Assembly: GCA_038239195.1 (NCBI GenBank)
Contig: JBBSEZ010000002.1
Span: 14,369-78,368 of the forward strand
DNA length: 64,000 bases
Reading direction: 5' to 3'
Origin: JBBSEZ01 sp038239195
GTDB taxonomy: Bacteria > Planctomycetota > Planctomycetia > Gemmatales > Gemmataceae
The notes under the pieces were generated by a model. That model was not told the DNA's origin, did no database searches, and saw only the letters and a list, made by a program, of their open reading frames with translations. A program made the position numbers and the translations under genes. Of the stretch, positions 8,147 through 16,765 are shown one piece after another (the first letter of the stretch is position 1; each line of letters starts with the position of its first letter).

Positions 8147-9772
8147 ATGACCATGCAAGCCCCTGCTACTGAACGATTGATCATATTTGATACGACTTTG
8201 AGGGATGGTGAACAGTCGCCGGGCGCCAGCATGACGCTCGCCGAGAAGCTCCAGGTCGCGCATGCGCTCAAGGACCTCGGCGTAGACGTCATCGAGGCAG
8301 GCTTCCCCATCGCCTCGCCCGGCGACTTCGAGTCGGTACAGGCCATCGCCCGCGAGGTCGAGGGCCCCATCATCTGTGGGCTGGCGCGCTGCAACCCCGA
8401 CGACATCGACCGCGCCGGCAAGGCGGTCCACGACTGCCCCCGGCCGCGCATCCACGTCTTCCTCGCCACCAGCGCCATCAATCGCGAGCTCAAGCTCAAG
8501 ATGGTCAAGACGGAGATCGTGCGCCGGGCCGTCGAGGGCGTCAAGCGGGCCAAGGCCCTCTGCGACGACGTCGAGTTCTCGCCCGAGGACGCCGCCCGCA
8601 CCGAGCTCGACTTCCTCGCCGAGGTCGTCGAGCGCGCCATCGAGGCCGGCGCCACCACCCTCAACATCCCCGACACCGTCGGCTATGCCGTCCCCAGCCA
8701 GTACGCCGCCGCCATCACCCACCTCAAGAAGCACGTGCGCGGCATCGAAAAGGTCGTCCTGAGCGTCCACTGCCACAACGACCTCGGCATGGCCGTCGCC
8801 AACAGCCTGGCGGCCGTCGAGGTCGGCGCCCGCCAGATCGAATGCACGATCAACGGCCTGGGCGAGCGCGCCGGCAACTGTGCCCTCGAAGAGGTCGTGA
8901 TGGCCCTCCGCACCCGGGCCGACTACTTCAAGCTCACGACGAACATCCAGACGCGCCGGCTCTACCCTACGAGCCGGCTGGTGTCGCACGTGACCGGCAT
9001 CCAGGTCCAGCGCAACAAGGCGATCGTCGGGCAAAACGCCTTCGCACACGAGGCGGGGATCCACCAGGACGGCATGCTCAAGGACCGCTCCACCTACGAG
9101 ATCATGCTCCCCGAGGACGTCGGCCTGCCGCAGACGGAGCTGGTGCTGGGCAAGCACAGCGGCCGGCACGCCCTGCGGCAGCGCGTCCTCGACCTGGGCT
9201 ACCACCTGAGCGAGGAGCAACTCAACAAGGTCTTCGAGGGCTTCAAGACGTTGGCCGACCGCAAGAAGATCATTTACGACGCCGACGTCGAGGCCCTCGC
9301 CGAGGCGCAGATCCACTCCGGGCCCGCGGTGTGGGTGCTGGAGGCCGTCACCTGCAACGCCGGCTCCGCCACCATCCCCTCGGCCGCGGTCTGCCTGTGG
9401 CACCAGGATGGCACCATCCTGCGCGATGCGGCCCTGGGAGATGGGCCGGTCGATGCCGTCTTCAAGGCGATCGAGCGCATCACGGGCATCGAGGTGACGC
9501 TGACGAACTACCGCGTGCGAAGCGTGTCGGTCGGCGAGGACGCTCAGGGCGAGGCCCACGTCGAGGTCGAGTACAACGGCAAGGCGCTGAGCGGCCGGTC
9601 CGTCAGCACCGACATCATCGAGGCCAGCGCCCTGGCGTTCTTGCAGGTCATCAACCGCATCGCCCTTCGCAAGGCCGCCGGCGACCGCATCCGCGCGACC
9701 GAGGCCCCGCCGCGCGAACCTTCCCCGCTAGCCGCCGTGAGCGACGTGAAGGAGCCCGCGGCGGTGTCGTGA
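8147..9772 (+). CDS. leuA: 2-isopropylmalate synthase
   Basis: Condenses acetyl-CoA with 2-ketoisovalerate, the first committed step of leucine synthesis, in the cytosol. 541 residues: TIM-barrel HMGL-like domain starting at F-D-T-T-L-R-D-G-E-Q-S-P-G with the metal-binding Asp and substrate Arg, the H-x-H-N-D-L-G-M metal motif (V-H-C-H-N-D-L-G-M-A-V-A-N), the N-G-L-G-E-R-A-G-N active-site loop, then H-E-A-G-I-H-Q-D-G and a complete C-terminal LeuA dimer domain, the site of leucine feedback inhibition. Length is normal for the longer bacterial type. Start ATG 8147 has GAGGAAAG about 10 nt upstream. Transcription is probably controlled by the leader peptide and terminator at 7861-8001. Confidence 0.95.
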   Translation: MTMQAPATERLIIFDTTLRDGEQSPGASMTLAEKLQVAHALKDLGVDVIEAGFPIASPGDFESVQAIAREVEGPIICGLARCNPDDIDRAGKAVHDCPRPRIHVFLATSAINRELKLKMVKTEIVRRAVEGVKRAKALCDDVEFSPEDAARTELDFLAEVVERAIEAGATTLNIPDTVGYAVPSQYAAAITHLKKHVRGIEKVVLSVHCHNDLGMAVANSLAAVEVGARQIECTINGLGERAGNCALEEVVMALRTRADYFKLTTNIQTRRLYPTSRLVSHVTGIQVQRNKAIVGQNAFAHEAGIHQDGMLKDRSTYEIMLPEDVGLPQTELVLGKHSGRHALRQRVLDLGYHLSEEQLNKVFEGFKTLADRKKIIYDADVEALAEAQIHSGPAVWVLEAVTCNAGSATIPSAAVCLWHQDGTILRDAALGDGPVDAVFKAIERITGIEVTLTNYRVRSVSVGEDAQGEAHVEVEYNGKALSGRSVSTDIIEASALAFLQVINRIALRKAAGDRIRATEAPPREPSPLAAVSDVKEPAAVS

Positions 9773-9867
9773 GCAACACCCAGGGCCCACCCGTTCCGGC
9801 CCCGAACCGCGCCGCCGCTGTCGCTGTCCTCGTTTGGAGTGACAAGCCGCTCCCGAGGACCGTGGCA

Positions 9868-10986
9868 ATGTCGAGCTTGATCGTTGAAGTTTGCCGCGTG
9901 GAAGAAGTCCTTCTGCACCCGAACGCCGACCGCATGTGCATCTGCACCGTGAAGGGCTGGCGCGTCTGCGCGGGCCGAGACCAGGAGACCGGCCGCAACC
10001 AGTTCGAGCCGGGCGACCGCTGCGTCTACGTCCCGCCCGACGCCGTCCTCCCTCCCGAGCTGGCCGACCGGCTCAAGGTCACCAGGTATCTCTCTCCGCT
10101 CGCCAAGAACGCCGACGGCGTGCGCGCCCCCGGCGGGCGGGTGCGCGTGGCCCGGCTGCGCGGCGAGCCGTCCTACGGGCTCATCCTGCGCCCGGAGGGC
10201 CCGGCGCTCGAGGTGGGCGACGACGTGGCCGCGCGCTACGGGATCACCAAGTGGGAGCCGCCGCCGGAGAGCATCGACGGCGAGGCCGAGCGACCGCACC
10301 CGGCGTTCCACGCCTACACCGCAATCGAGAACTACCGCAACTTCCCCGACCTCATTCCCGAGGGCGAGGAGGTGGTGTTCACGGAGAAGATCCACGGCAA
10401 GAACTGCCGGCTCGGCCTGATCGCGACGCCGGGCGTCGAAGGCGGCTGGACCTTCATGGCCGGCAGCCACGGCCAGCGCCGCAAAGAACTCGACGCCAAG
10501 GGCCGCCGCTCGCAGTTCTGGGAAGTGCTTACCGAGCCGGTGCGCGCGCTCCTGCGCCACGTGGCGCAGGAGCCGGGCCCGAAAAGTGTGGTGCTGTTCG
10601 GCGAGGTCTACGGCTGTGGCGTGCAGGACACGTGGTACGGCCTGGAGAACGGCCGGTTCGGCTTCCGGGCGTTCGACCTGAGCGTCGATGGCAAGTACGT
10701 CGATTTCGACGCGAAGACGGCGCTGTTCGCGAGGTTCGGCGTCGAGGCGGTGCCCGTCCTCTACCGAGGCCCGTTCCGCAAGGAGAAGGTCGAGGAACAC
10801 GTCTCCGGGCCAACGACCCTGTGCGCCCCGGACAAGGCAGGCAAGTTCAAGGGCCGCGAGGGCATCGTGATCGCGCCGGTGCGCGAGCGAGCAGTCACAA
10901 CCCCGACGAACCTGTTCGACCGCGTGGTGCTCAAGGCGATCAGCTTCGAGTACCTCGAGCGCAAGGGCGGGACCGAGGACCACTGA
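9868..10986 (+). CDS. RNA ligase of the DRB0094 / Rnl5-like family
   Basis: 372 residues. Residues 1-65 resemble an N-terminal OB-type module (V-E-E-V-L-L-H-P-N-A-D-R-M ... F-E-P-G-D-R-C-V-Y-V-P-P-D), as in the TIGR02306 family of Deinococcus RNA ligase. The catalytic nucleotidyltransferase domain follows: motif I F-T-E-K-I-H-G-K-N-C-R-L with the adenylated Lys, a later V-V-L-F-G-E-V-Y-G motif III region, and near the end G-R-E-G-I-V-I-A-P plus V-L-K-A-I-S motif V. Family members seal nicked RNA in an ATP-dependent way, possibly for RNA repair. Start ATG 9868 is the first codon that places the OB motif at the N-terminus; GAGGA lies about 10 nt upstream. It lies 95 nt behind leuA with no obvious functional link. 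Confidence 0.8.
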   Translation: MSSLIVEVCRVEEVLLHPNADRMCICTVKGWRVCAGRDQETGRNQFEPGDRCVYVPPDAVLPPELADRLKVTRYLSPLAKNADGVRAPGGRVRVARLRGEPSYGLILRPEGPALEVGDDVAARYGITKWEPPPESIDGEAERPHPAFHAYTAIENYRNFPDLIPEGEEVVFTEKIHGKNCRLGLIATPGVEGGWTFMAGSHGQRRKELDAKGRRSQFWEVLTEPVRALLRHVAQEPGPKSVVLFGEVYGCGVQDTWYGLENGRFGFRAFDLSVDGKYVDFDAKTALFARFGVEAVPVLYRGPFRKEKVEEHVSGPTTLCAPDKAGKFKGREGIVIAPVRERAVTTPTNLFDRVVLKAISFEYLERKGGTEDH

Positions 10987-11015
10987 CTCGTCGGGCAGAT
11001 ACCAGACGCACGCTC

Positions 11016-12374
11016 CTACGCGGTGCGCTTCCGCCCTTCCCTGACACCATCCTGAATCCGAGAGGCCGGCGGGGCCTCCCTCCGGGCGACCGCCGGCGCC
11101 TCTCCCCACGTTTGCAGCAGCAGGCCCGCCAGGAACACCAGGCCGGCGATCGGCTGAGGCCCCAGGAGGCGGTAGGGGCTGTACCACGGCCCCACACACC
11201 CCATGAGTTGCACGGAGAAGAACAATGCGTAACTCGCCAGCATCAGGCCCCGCACGAGTGGAGGGACGATGCGCGGGCGCCTCGACACGGTCCCTTCGAG
11301 GCATGACTCGCACGGCACGACGGATAGCTCGTGCGGTTCATCGGGGCCCTCCGCGCGCCGGCCCCAGGTCGAAAGCACGCCCAGCGCCACGCACGGGAGG
11401 AGGATCAGGTACGTCGCCGCCTCGCTGGCCGGCCCCAGGACCGTCATCCACGTGCATCCGAGGCCGAGGGCCAGCGTCAGCGACCGCTGCTCGGATCGTC
11501 TCGCCCGCGCGACCCAGCAGATGGCGGCGAACGCCAGGCCAGCCGCCACCTCGATCAGCCGGTAGGCATGGAGGGGGATCGGCGTCGCCCAGACGCGGAA
11601 GAGCAGTTGCAGGTCGATGTTGGTGCATTCCAGGCTCCAGCCGGAGCGGTCTTCCCGCGCCGCGTAGCGGAACCAGAGCTGGTACTGGCGCAGCACGTAA
11701 GCGGGCTCCTGGCACGCGAAGGGCAGCGCCAGCCCGACCGCCAGAGCGAGCAAGAACCGCAGGCCGAAGCGGCGCGGATGGAGCACGGCGAGCAGCAGGC
11801 CGGCCGCGATCGGATACACCTTCAAGAGAGCGGCGCAGGCCATGCAGACCGCGGCCACGTTCCAGCGCCGCTTGCCAGCCGCCGCAAAGGCCCCGAGTAC
11901 CAGTCCGATTACCATGGCGTTGGCCTGACCGTTGCCCAGGTAGGCCGCCGCCGGGAGCAGCAGGAGGAGCAGCAGCGCCGCCCGGCCTCGCCCGAGTGGC
12001 CTGCGCGAGGCAACGATGCCGACCGCGCGGGCCATCCCCAGGGCCCCGCACAGCAGCGCCGCGACCAGGATCGCTCGCCAGAGGGAATCGGCGACCTTCT
12101 GTGGCAGCGGACTAAAGGGCACGAAGCCGACGGCCACCGCCGGGCTGTAGCGGTAGAGGCCGTGCCCCGCCCCGAGGACCTCTGTGGGGTAGAGGTCTGC
12201 CCCTTGCACCCAGTTGCGGCCCCCGGTTTGATAGACCGGGAACAGGGTGCGTTCGCCAGGCCCCAGCACCCACAGGCGGGCCCCGATGACGACGAGCGCC
12301 ACCGCCCACAGGACGATCGCCCACCTTTCCACCCAGAGTCGAGAGAGCCACCAACCGCAAAGTTGCTTCCTCAT
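11016..12374 (-). CDS. GT87-type polytopic glycosyltransferase (DUF2029)
   Basis: 452 residues with about ten hydrophobic segments. After the first membrane helix there is a periplasmic-side loop with G-G-R-N-W-V-Q-G-A-D-L-Y-P and L-Y-R-Y-S-P-A-V, the signature loop of GT-C fold DUF2029/GT87 enzymes (cf. mycobacterial mannosyltransferases using polyprenyl-phosphate sugar), followed by N-G-Q-A-N and L-K-V-Y-P motifs. It probably adds a sugar from a lipid carrier onto an envelope glycan; donor and acceptor cannot be read from sequence. ATG 12374 with GGAGGG 6 nt upstream is preferred to the TTG at 12392. Two further GT87-like genes follow at 15503 and 17811. Confidence 0.75.
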   Translation of the reverse strand: MRKQLCGWWLSRLWVERWAIVLWAVALVVIGARLWVLGPGERTLFPVYQTGGRNWVQGADLYPTEVLGAGHGLYRYSPAVAVGFVPFSPLPQKVADSLWRAILVAALLCGALGMARAVGIVASRRPLGRGRAALLLLLLLPAAAYLGNGQANAMVIGLVLGAFAAAGKRRWNVAAVCMACAALLKVYPIAAGLLLAVLHPRRFGLRFLLALAVGLALPFACQEPAYVLRQYQLWFRYAAREDRSGWSLECTNIDLQLLFRVWATPIPLHAYRLIEVAAGLAFAAICWVARARRSEQRSLTLALGLGCTWMTVLGPASEAATYLILLPCVALGVLSTWGRRAEGPDEPHELSVVPCESCLEGTVSRRPRIVPPLVRGLMLASYALFFSVQLMGCVGPWYSPYRLLGPQPIAGLVFLAGLLLQTWGEAPAVARREAPPASRIQDGVREGRKRTA

Positions 12375-12460
12375 CGCCGACCCTCCGCGCAAAGCATGGT
12401 TGCGAAGAATAGATCGGCCGTGGAGGGTGGCGAAGTTGAGGCAATTTGCGCTTCGCGAGC

Positions 12461-12550
12461 CCTTGGTCCTTCGTGCTTAGTGCTTGGCAAAGAGGGCCCA
12501 CGCTGTCGTCTGTCTTTGGTAAGCACTAAGCACGAAGCACGAAGGACGAA
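12461..12550. repeat. Dispersed palindromic repeat, family B (copy 1)
   Basis: Left arm 12461-12493 reads as tandem heptad/octad units of the type GTGCTTAG and GTCCTTCG ending in GGCAAAGA; right arm 12512-12550 is its near complement (AAGCACTAAGCACGAAG and so on). Related sequences lie at 45039-45124 (full palindrome) and 53120-53149 and 63030-63068 (single arms). It fills the gap between the GT87 gene start and the stop of the downstream minus-strand gene. Confidence 0.75.
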
Positions 12551-12551
12551 C

Positions 12552-14009
12552 TCAGCGCGATCGCACGAAGTAGGTCATCCCCTGCCCCGGGGCCTCCCCC
12601 AGCCGGCACAGGCGGTCGAAGCGATTGCGCTTGATGACCTCCAGTAACTGCCGCGCCTCGTCGGGCGTGCTGCCGAACTGCGCCACCAACTGCTCGCCGG
12701 CACACAGCGCGTAGCGCCCCTTGACCTGCTTGACTGCGAGGGCGTCGGGCTGAAACGTCTGCGCGGCCGCGCCGAGCATCACGCCGCGCGGCGCCTGCCC
12801 ATTGGTCAGGTAATAGGAGAAGCTCCCGAGATGCCACTGTTCCGTGAACCGGTAATGGCGCACGGCCGACAGCGCCAGCCGCGCCTCGTGTTGGTTGGTG
12901 CCGAAGCTCGCCAGGACCACCGAGCCCGACGCCAGCTTCCAGTCGCCGTTCTCCTGGCGCAGATCGACCCGTCGCCAGTCGAACGGCGTGCGCTCGGCGC
13001 TGGCCCCGACCTTCTGGGCCCCGCCCAGGGAATGCCCGAAGTGCGGTTCGCCGCGCCAGGCGGCCCCCTGCTCGTCCCTCTCGTTCGCGTGCGCCAGGCC
13101 GTGCCCCGGCGTCGCCAGCGGTTGGAGGGCCGGCGTCACCAGGCCATCGAGCTTTGGGCCCCCCGAGTTGCCGTTCGCCTCCTTCGGGAGCTCCGGCGCG
13201 CGCGACTGGCGCGGGAAGTGGGGGGCCTCCAGGCGCCGGCTGGGCGTGGCGCCGGGCCCCTGGGTGCCGGGCAAGCCCGCCTGCGGGTTGACGCCCGACC
13301 GCCCCAGGAAGACCATCATCGCCGGCGCGCCGGGCCCGAGCACGCCGATCTGGGTGAAGCCGTACTTGCGGACCACCGCCAGCGCCTGCTGGGCCTCGGC
13401 CGCCTGCTGCCCGAAGTTGAACAGCACCCGCTGCGCATCGCGCAAGCACCATTGACCCTGGACCTGCTCGACGCGCAGCCCGGCGGGCACCAGGGGCAGG
13501 ATGCGCAGCCCCGGCGCGAAGGCGTGCGGCGCCTGGCCGTCCACCAACCAGTATTCCATGACGGGCCCCACTCCGCCGACGATGCCGTACTGACTGAGGT
13601 GCAACGACCGGATCAAGCGTAGCGCCTGGCGCGCCTCCTGCTCGCGCGGCCCGAAGTCCTTGAGCACCTGGCCCCCCGCGCTCAACTGCCAGTGATGGCT
13701 CGACCACTGGAGCCGCACGGCATCGGGGTCGAAGTTGCGCAGGTTCTCGGCCAGCGCCGGCCCCTCCGCGCTCGCGCTGGAAGGGGGCGCAGCGACGCCC
13801 CGCGGCCCGGAGGTCGGCACCGGGGCGGGTCGGTCGCTGAAGGCCGAGCGCGGACCAACGAGGATTGGTGCCGACGGCGACAGAGGGGAAGGCGAGGGGG
13901 TGCCCGTCCGCCGATCGCCAAGGGTGGGGCTGACGAGCGGGGCGGGCGGCTGGGCACGCGCCGGGAACGCAGCCAGACCACCCGCCAGCACCAGGACGAA
14001 GCGACGCAT
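12552..14009 (-). CDS. Secreted protein with four copies of an unnamed repeat domain
   Basis: 485 residues with a signal peptide (M-R-R-F-V-L-V-L-A-G-G-L-A-A then A-R-A). I do not recognise a named family. A motif of about 45-70 residues occurs four times: a W/R-x-L-x-x-G-x-x-V-L-x-x-F-G core, then E-A-R-x-A-L and a helix ending in F/L-x-Q, then Y-x-L-x-x-G-Q-A-P. Examples start near residues 96, 180, 340 and 415. Repeats 1-2 and 3-4 are separated by a Pro/Gly-rich linker of roughly 110 residues. Likely a periplasmic or surface protein. Start ATG 14009 follows AGGAGGGCCCC; the open frame up to 14081 is probably not translated. Its stop abuts repeat B1. Confidence 0.65.
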   Translation of the reverse strand: MRRFVLVLAGGLAAFPARAQPPAPLVSPTLGDRRTGTPSPSPLSPSAPILVGPRSAFSDRPAPVPTSGPRGVAAPPSSASAEGPALAENLRNFDPDAVRLQWSSHHWQLSAGGQVLKDFGPREQEARQALRLIRSLHLSQYGIVGGVGPVMEYWLVDGQAPHAFAPGLRILPLVPAGLRVEQVQGQWCLRDAQRVLFNFGQQAAEAQQALAVVRKYGFTQIGVLGPGAPAMMVFLGRSGVNPQAGLPGTQGPGATPSRRLEAPHFPRQSRAPELPKEANGNSGGPKLDGLVTPALQPLATPGHGLAHANERDEQGAAWRGEPHFGHSLGGAQKVGASAERTPFDWRRVDLRQENGDWKLASGSVVLASFGTNQHEARLALSAVRHYRFTEQWHLGSFSYYLTNGQAPRGVMLGAAAQTFQPDALAVKQVKGRYALCAGEQLVAQFGSTPDEARQLLEVIKRNRFDRLCRLGEAPGQGMTYFVRSR

Positions 14010-14457
14010 GGGGCCCTCCTCTCTTGCCGCTCCCAGCCCGGGCGCGCCTCGGCGGCACTTGGGGCAAGGTGTGCGGATCATTCCTTCTCTATCGGCATCG
14101 GGGCCGGAGAACGTGAGGGGACCGTTGGCGCAAGCCCCATCCGCGACCGGGTCAAACTCCGATAAGCAAGGAGTGAAACGGACAGCCAGGGAAGTTGCGG
14201 AGGGTGGGTTGGCGGGGCGGCGCGGAACCGCCAGGCCTTTCCCAAACCCTCCTTCCTGCGCCGCAGGCCACGTCGCCCCCGTCCTCCGGCTGTTGGCCTT
14301 TACTTCCGCAACGCGATTGGTTGAAATCGCGCCCCCTACGGTTGTCGGAGCAGGCAGGCCTCGCGAACGCCTCCTGATAGGTGTGGGTGGCCCAGCCCCT
14401 CACGCCCGCTTGAGGGACCGAGCTGCCCGAGCCCGCGCCAGGAGGAATGAGCCGTCC
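14010..14457. other. Divergent intergenic region, nothing coding seen
   Basis: About 450 bases between the four-repeat protein and the YdjC-like gene. Frames here are open by GC bias only and carry no domain. A small hairpin (GCGATT / AATCGC around 14311-14327) is the only structure noticed. Promoters for both genes must lie here, but none is clear. Confidence 0.35.
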
Positions 14458-15366
14458 ATGCCAGCGACCCGCTCCCTTTGCGTCATCGCCGACGACTATG
14501 GAATCGGCCGCGAGACCTCCCGCGCCATCCTGGAACTGGCTCAGCACGGGGCCGTGACCGGCACCGTCTTGCTGGTGAACGCGCCCGACGCCGAGGAGTC
14601 CGTCCGTGCCTGGCAGAAGGCCCAACCGCCCGCCGACCTCGGCTGGCATCCCTGCCTCACCCTGGACGCGCCGGTCGCCCCGGCGGGGCGCGTGCGGAGC
14701 CTGGTCGGCCCCGACGGCAACCTCTGGCCGCTGGGCAAGTTCCTCACGCGCCTCGCCCTCGGGCTCATCCGCCGCACCGAGATCGAAAGAGAACTGCGAG
14801 CGCAGTACGGGCGGTTCCTCGAGATGGTCGGCCACCCCCCCGCCGTCGTCAACTCGCACCAGCACACCAGCCTGTTCCCTCCCGTGGGCGCTTGCCTGCG
14901 CCGCATCCTCGCCGAGGGGCCTGTGGTCCCCTACCTGCGCCGGGTGCGCGAGCCGTGGTCGCTGCTCGCGACCGTCCCGGGGGCACGCATCAAGCGCTTC
15001 GGGCTCACCCTCCTGGGCCGGGTGGAGGCGTCCCGGCAACGGCGGGCCGGCTTCCCCGGCGCCGACTGGCTGGCCGGCATCACCGACCCCCTCTGGGTGA
15101 GCGACGATCGATTTTTCGCCCGCATCCTGCACCGCGTCCCGGGCCGCGAGGTCGAGTTGATCTGCCACCCCGGCCATTACGACGAGTCGCTCGTTGGCCG
15201 CGACTGCACCGCGGACGACGGCCTCCTCCAGCGCCGGATCGACGAGGAGCGCCTGCTCCGCCAGCCCGCCTTCCTGGAGGCGTGCAAGGAGGCCGGCTTC
15301 GCCCTCGTCCGACCGTCCGGCTTGCTCGCCCGCCTCTGTCCCGCGAGGCACTCCTATGCGGCCTGA
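14458..15366 (+). CDS. YdjC/ChbG/HpnK-family carbohydrate deacetylase
   Basis: 302 residues of the YdjC polysaccharide-deacetylase-like family, a TIM-barrel metal enzyme that removes N-acetyl groups from amino sugars (ChbG on chitobiose, HpnK in hopanoid modification). Visible motifs: I-A-D-D-Y-G near the N-terminus with the metal/catalytic Asp pair, L-G-W-H-P-C-L-T-L with the His ligand (usually H-L-x-L-T), V-N-S-H-Q-H-T with the next His pair, and E-L-I-C-H-P-G-H-Y near the end. Start ATG 14458 has GGAGGA 11 nt upstream; an ATG at 14447 is out of frame. Together with the flanking GT87 and GT2 genes it suggests modification of an envelope glycolipid. Confidence 0.8.
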   Translation: MPATRSLCVIADDYGIGRETSRAILELAQHGAVTGTVLLVNAPDAEESVRAWQKAQPPADLGWHPCLTLDAPVAPAGRVRSLVGPDGNLWPLGKFLTRLALGLIRRTEIERELRAQYGRFLEMVGHPPAVVNSHQHTSLFPPVGACLRRILAEGPVVPYLRRVREPWSLLATVPGARIKRFGLTLLGRVEASRQRRAGFPGADWLAGITDPLWVSDDRFFARILHRVPGREVELICHPGHYDESLVGRDCTADDGLLQRRIDEERLLRQPAFLEACKEAGFALVRPSGLLARLCPARHSYAA

Positions 15367-15502
15367 CGTCCTCCCAAGCTGGTCGCCCGCCTTGGAGAGG
15401 CCAGCCTTCCACGGTCGGCTCTCCCTGCGGAGGGCGGCAATAGGGGGGGGCGGGCCCCTCTCTTTCCAGGCCCCTTCTCGCATCGTCCGGCGCGCGCCCG
15501 GG

Positions 15503-16696
15503 ATGGCCTCGGATAGCCTCGTCAAGGTTGCCGTGATGGTCTGGGCCCTCGCGTTGCTCGCGGTGTGCGCGCGCAGCGCGATCGACCCGCACAGGCGCTC
15601 ACTGTACGCGACCTGGGCTGCGGCCGGCGGGAACTGGGTCGCCGGGGCCAACGCCTACGACACGCCCCAGGGCCCCCACTTGAGTTCGTACCGCTACGCC
15701 CCCCCTGTGACCGCCTTGCTGGCGCCCTGGTACTACCTCCCCGAGAGGCTGGGCAACGTGCTTTGGCGCCTGGGCAACGCCGCGGCCGTTCTTGGCGCCT
15801 TCGCCTGGTGGCTTCGCAGCGCCGCCCCCATGCATACGACGCCTCGGCAACGAGGACTGCTCTACCTTCTCCTCGTCCCACTGTCTCTGAACAACCTCAA
15901 CAACGCCCAGTCGAACCTGCTGCTGGCCGCCTTGCTCCTCGCAGCGCTTGCGGCGGTCGCCCGGGAGCGCTTCTGGGTGGCGGGCCTCTGCGTGGCCTTC
16001 GCCGTCGCCCTGAAGGGCTATCCGCTCGCGGTGGGCCTGCTGATCCTGGCCGCTTACCCGCGACGCTTCGCCGCGCCCCTGCTCTTCGGCCTGGCCGTCG
16101 TCGCTGCCCTGCCCTTCCTGCTTCAGGGGCCCGAGTACGTCGCCCAGCAGTACCTGAACTATTACGAGGGGCTGCGACACAACGAGGCACGCCGCCACTG
16201 GCCCAGTCACGTGGCCTACCGCGACCTCTGGCTGCTCCTGCGGGTCTGGCAGGTGCCGATCAGCGCCCCCGCCTACCAGGCCGTTCAGGTGCTGGCGGGA
16301 GCGGGCTGTGCCGCCGTGGTGGCCCTCGGCCGCTGGCGCGGGTGGTCGAGCCGGCGCGTGCTGGAGATCGTGTTCGTGCTCGGCACCTGCTGGATGATGG
16401 CGTGCGGGCCCGCCACGGAGTCGTCCACCTACGCTCTGCTGGGCCCCGCCCTGGCGTGGTGGCTCTTCCGCGCCGGACAGGAGCGCAGCCCGGCGCCGAG
16501 GGCTTTGGTTCAGACGGCGGCGGGCCTGCTTTTGCTGTGCGTCCTGTCCGGCCTTACGCCGCACGCACCGCGCTTCCATGCCCTCGCCCTGCACCCCCTT
16601 GCGGTGCTCTTGCTGGCAGGGAGCTACCTCCTGGCGGGGGCCCTCGCCAGCGCGTCGAACGTCCTGGCCGCACCGAGCGCCGCTTTGGAAGGATGA
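15503..16696 (+). CDS. GT87-type polytopic glycosyltransferase (DUF2029)
   Basis: 397 residues with roughly ten membrane helices. After helix 1 comes A-A-G-G-N-W-V-A-G-A-N-A-Y-D, matching the loop in the GT87 gene at 11016-12374, then S-Y-R-Y-A-P-P-V, N-N-A-Q-S-N and A-L-K-G-Y-P-L motifs in equivalent places, so the two are paralogues. Donor is expected to be a polyprenyl-phosphate sugar. The start is uncertain: ATG 15503 puts the first helix at the N-terminus, while an in-frame ATG at 15356 would overlap the deacetylase gene and add 49 mostly polar residues. The stop codon lies inside a palindromic repeat (16685-16752). Confidence 0.75.
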   Translation: MASDSLVKVAVMVWALALLAVCARSAIDPHRRSLYATWAAAGGNWVAGANAYDTPQGPHLSSYRYAPPVTALLAPWYYLPERLGNVLWRLGNAAAVLGAFAWWLRSAAPMHTTPRQRGLLYLLLVPLSLNNLNNAQSNLLLAALLLAALAAVARERFWVAGLCVAFAVALKGYPLAVGLLILAAYPRRFAAPLLFGLAVVAALPFLLQGPEYVAQQYLNYYEGLRHNEARRHWPSHVAYRDLWLLLRVWQVPISAPAYQAVQVLAGAGCAAVVALGRWRGWSSRRVLEIVFVLGTCWMMACGPATESSTYALLGPALAWWLFRAGQERSPAPRALVQTAAGLLLLCVLSGLTPHAPRFHALALHPLAVLLLAGSYLLAGALASASNVLAAPSAALEG

Positions 16697-16752
16697 AGGA
16701 TGAACCGGACAGAGCGGCCTCTCGATTCATCCTGCATCCTGCATCCTTTTGA
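16685..16752. repeat. Palindromic repeat with GGATGAA units (family D)
   Basis: Left arm TTGGAAGGATGAAGGATGAA (16685-16704) faces TTCATCCTGCATCCTGCATCC (16727-16747). The left arm supplies the TGA stop of the upstream glycosyltransferase, and the right arm ends 13 nt before the ribosome binding site region of the GT2 gene. Only one copy in this window. Confidence 0.6.
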
Positions 16753-16765
16753 AGAGGAGAGGCCA

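Noticed and set aside
8072..11313. Long antisense frames over leuA and the RNA ligase (8072-9559, 9544-11313, 8842-9867)
   Set aside because: Shadow frames of clearly recognised genes; composition is Arg/Ala/Gly-rich without motifs.
12526..14067. Second minus-strand frame overlapping the four-repeat secreted protein
   Set aside because: Same strand, different frame, Arg/Ala/Gly-rich shadow; the frame with the signal peptide and repeats is the real one.
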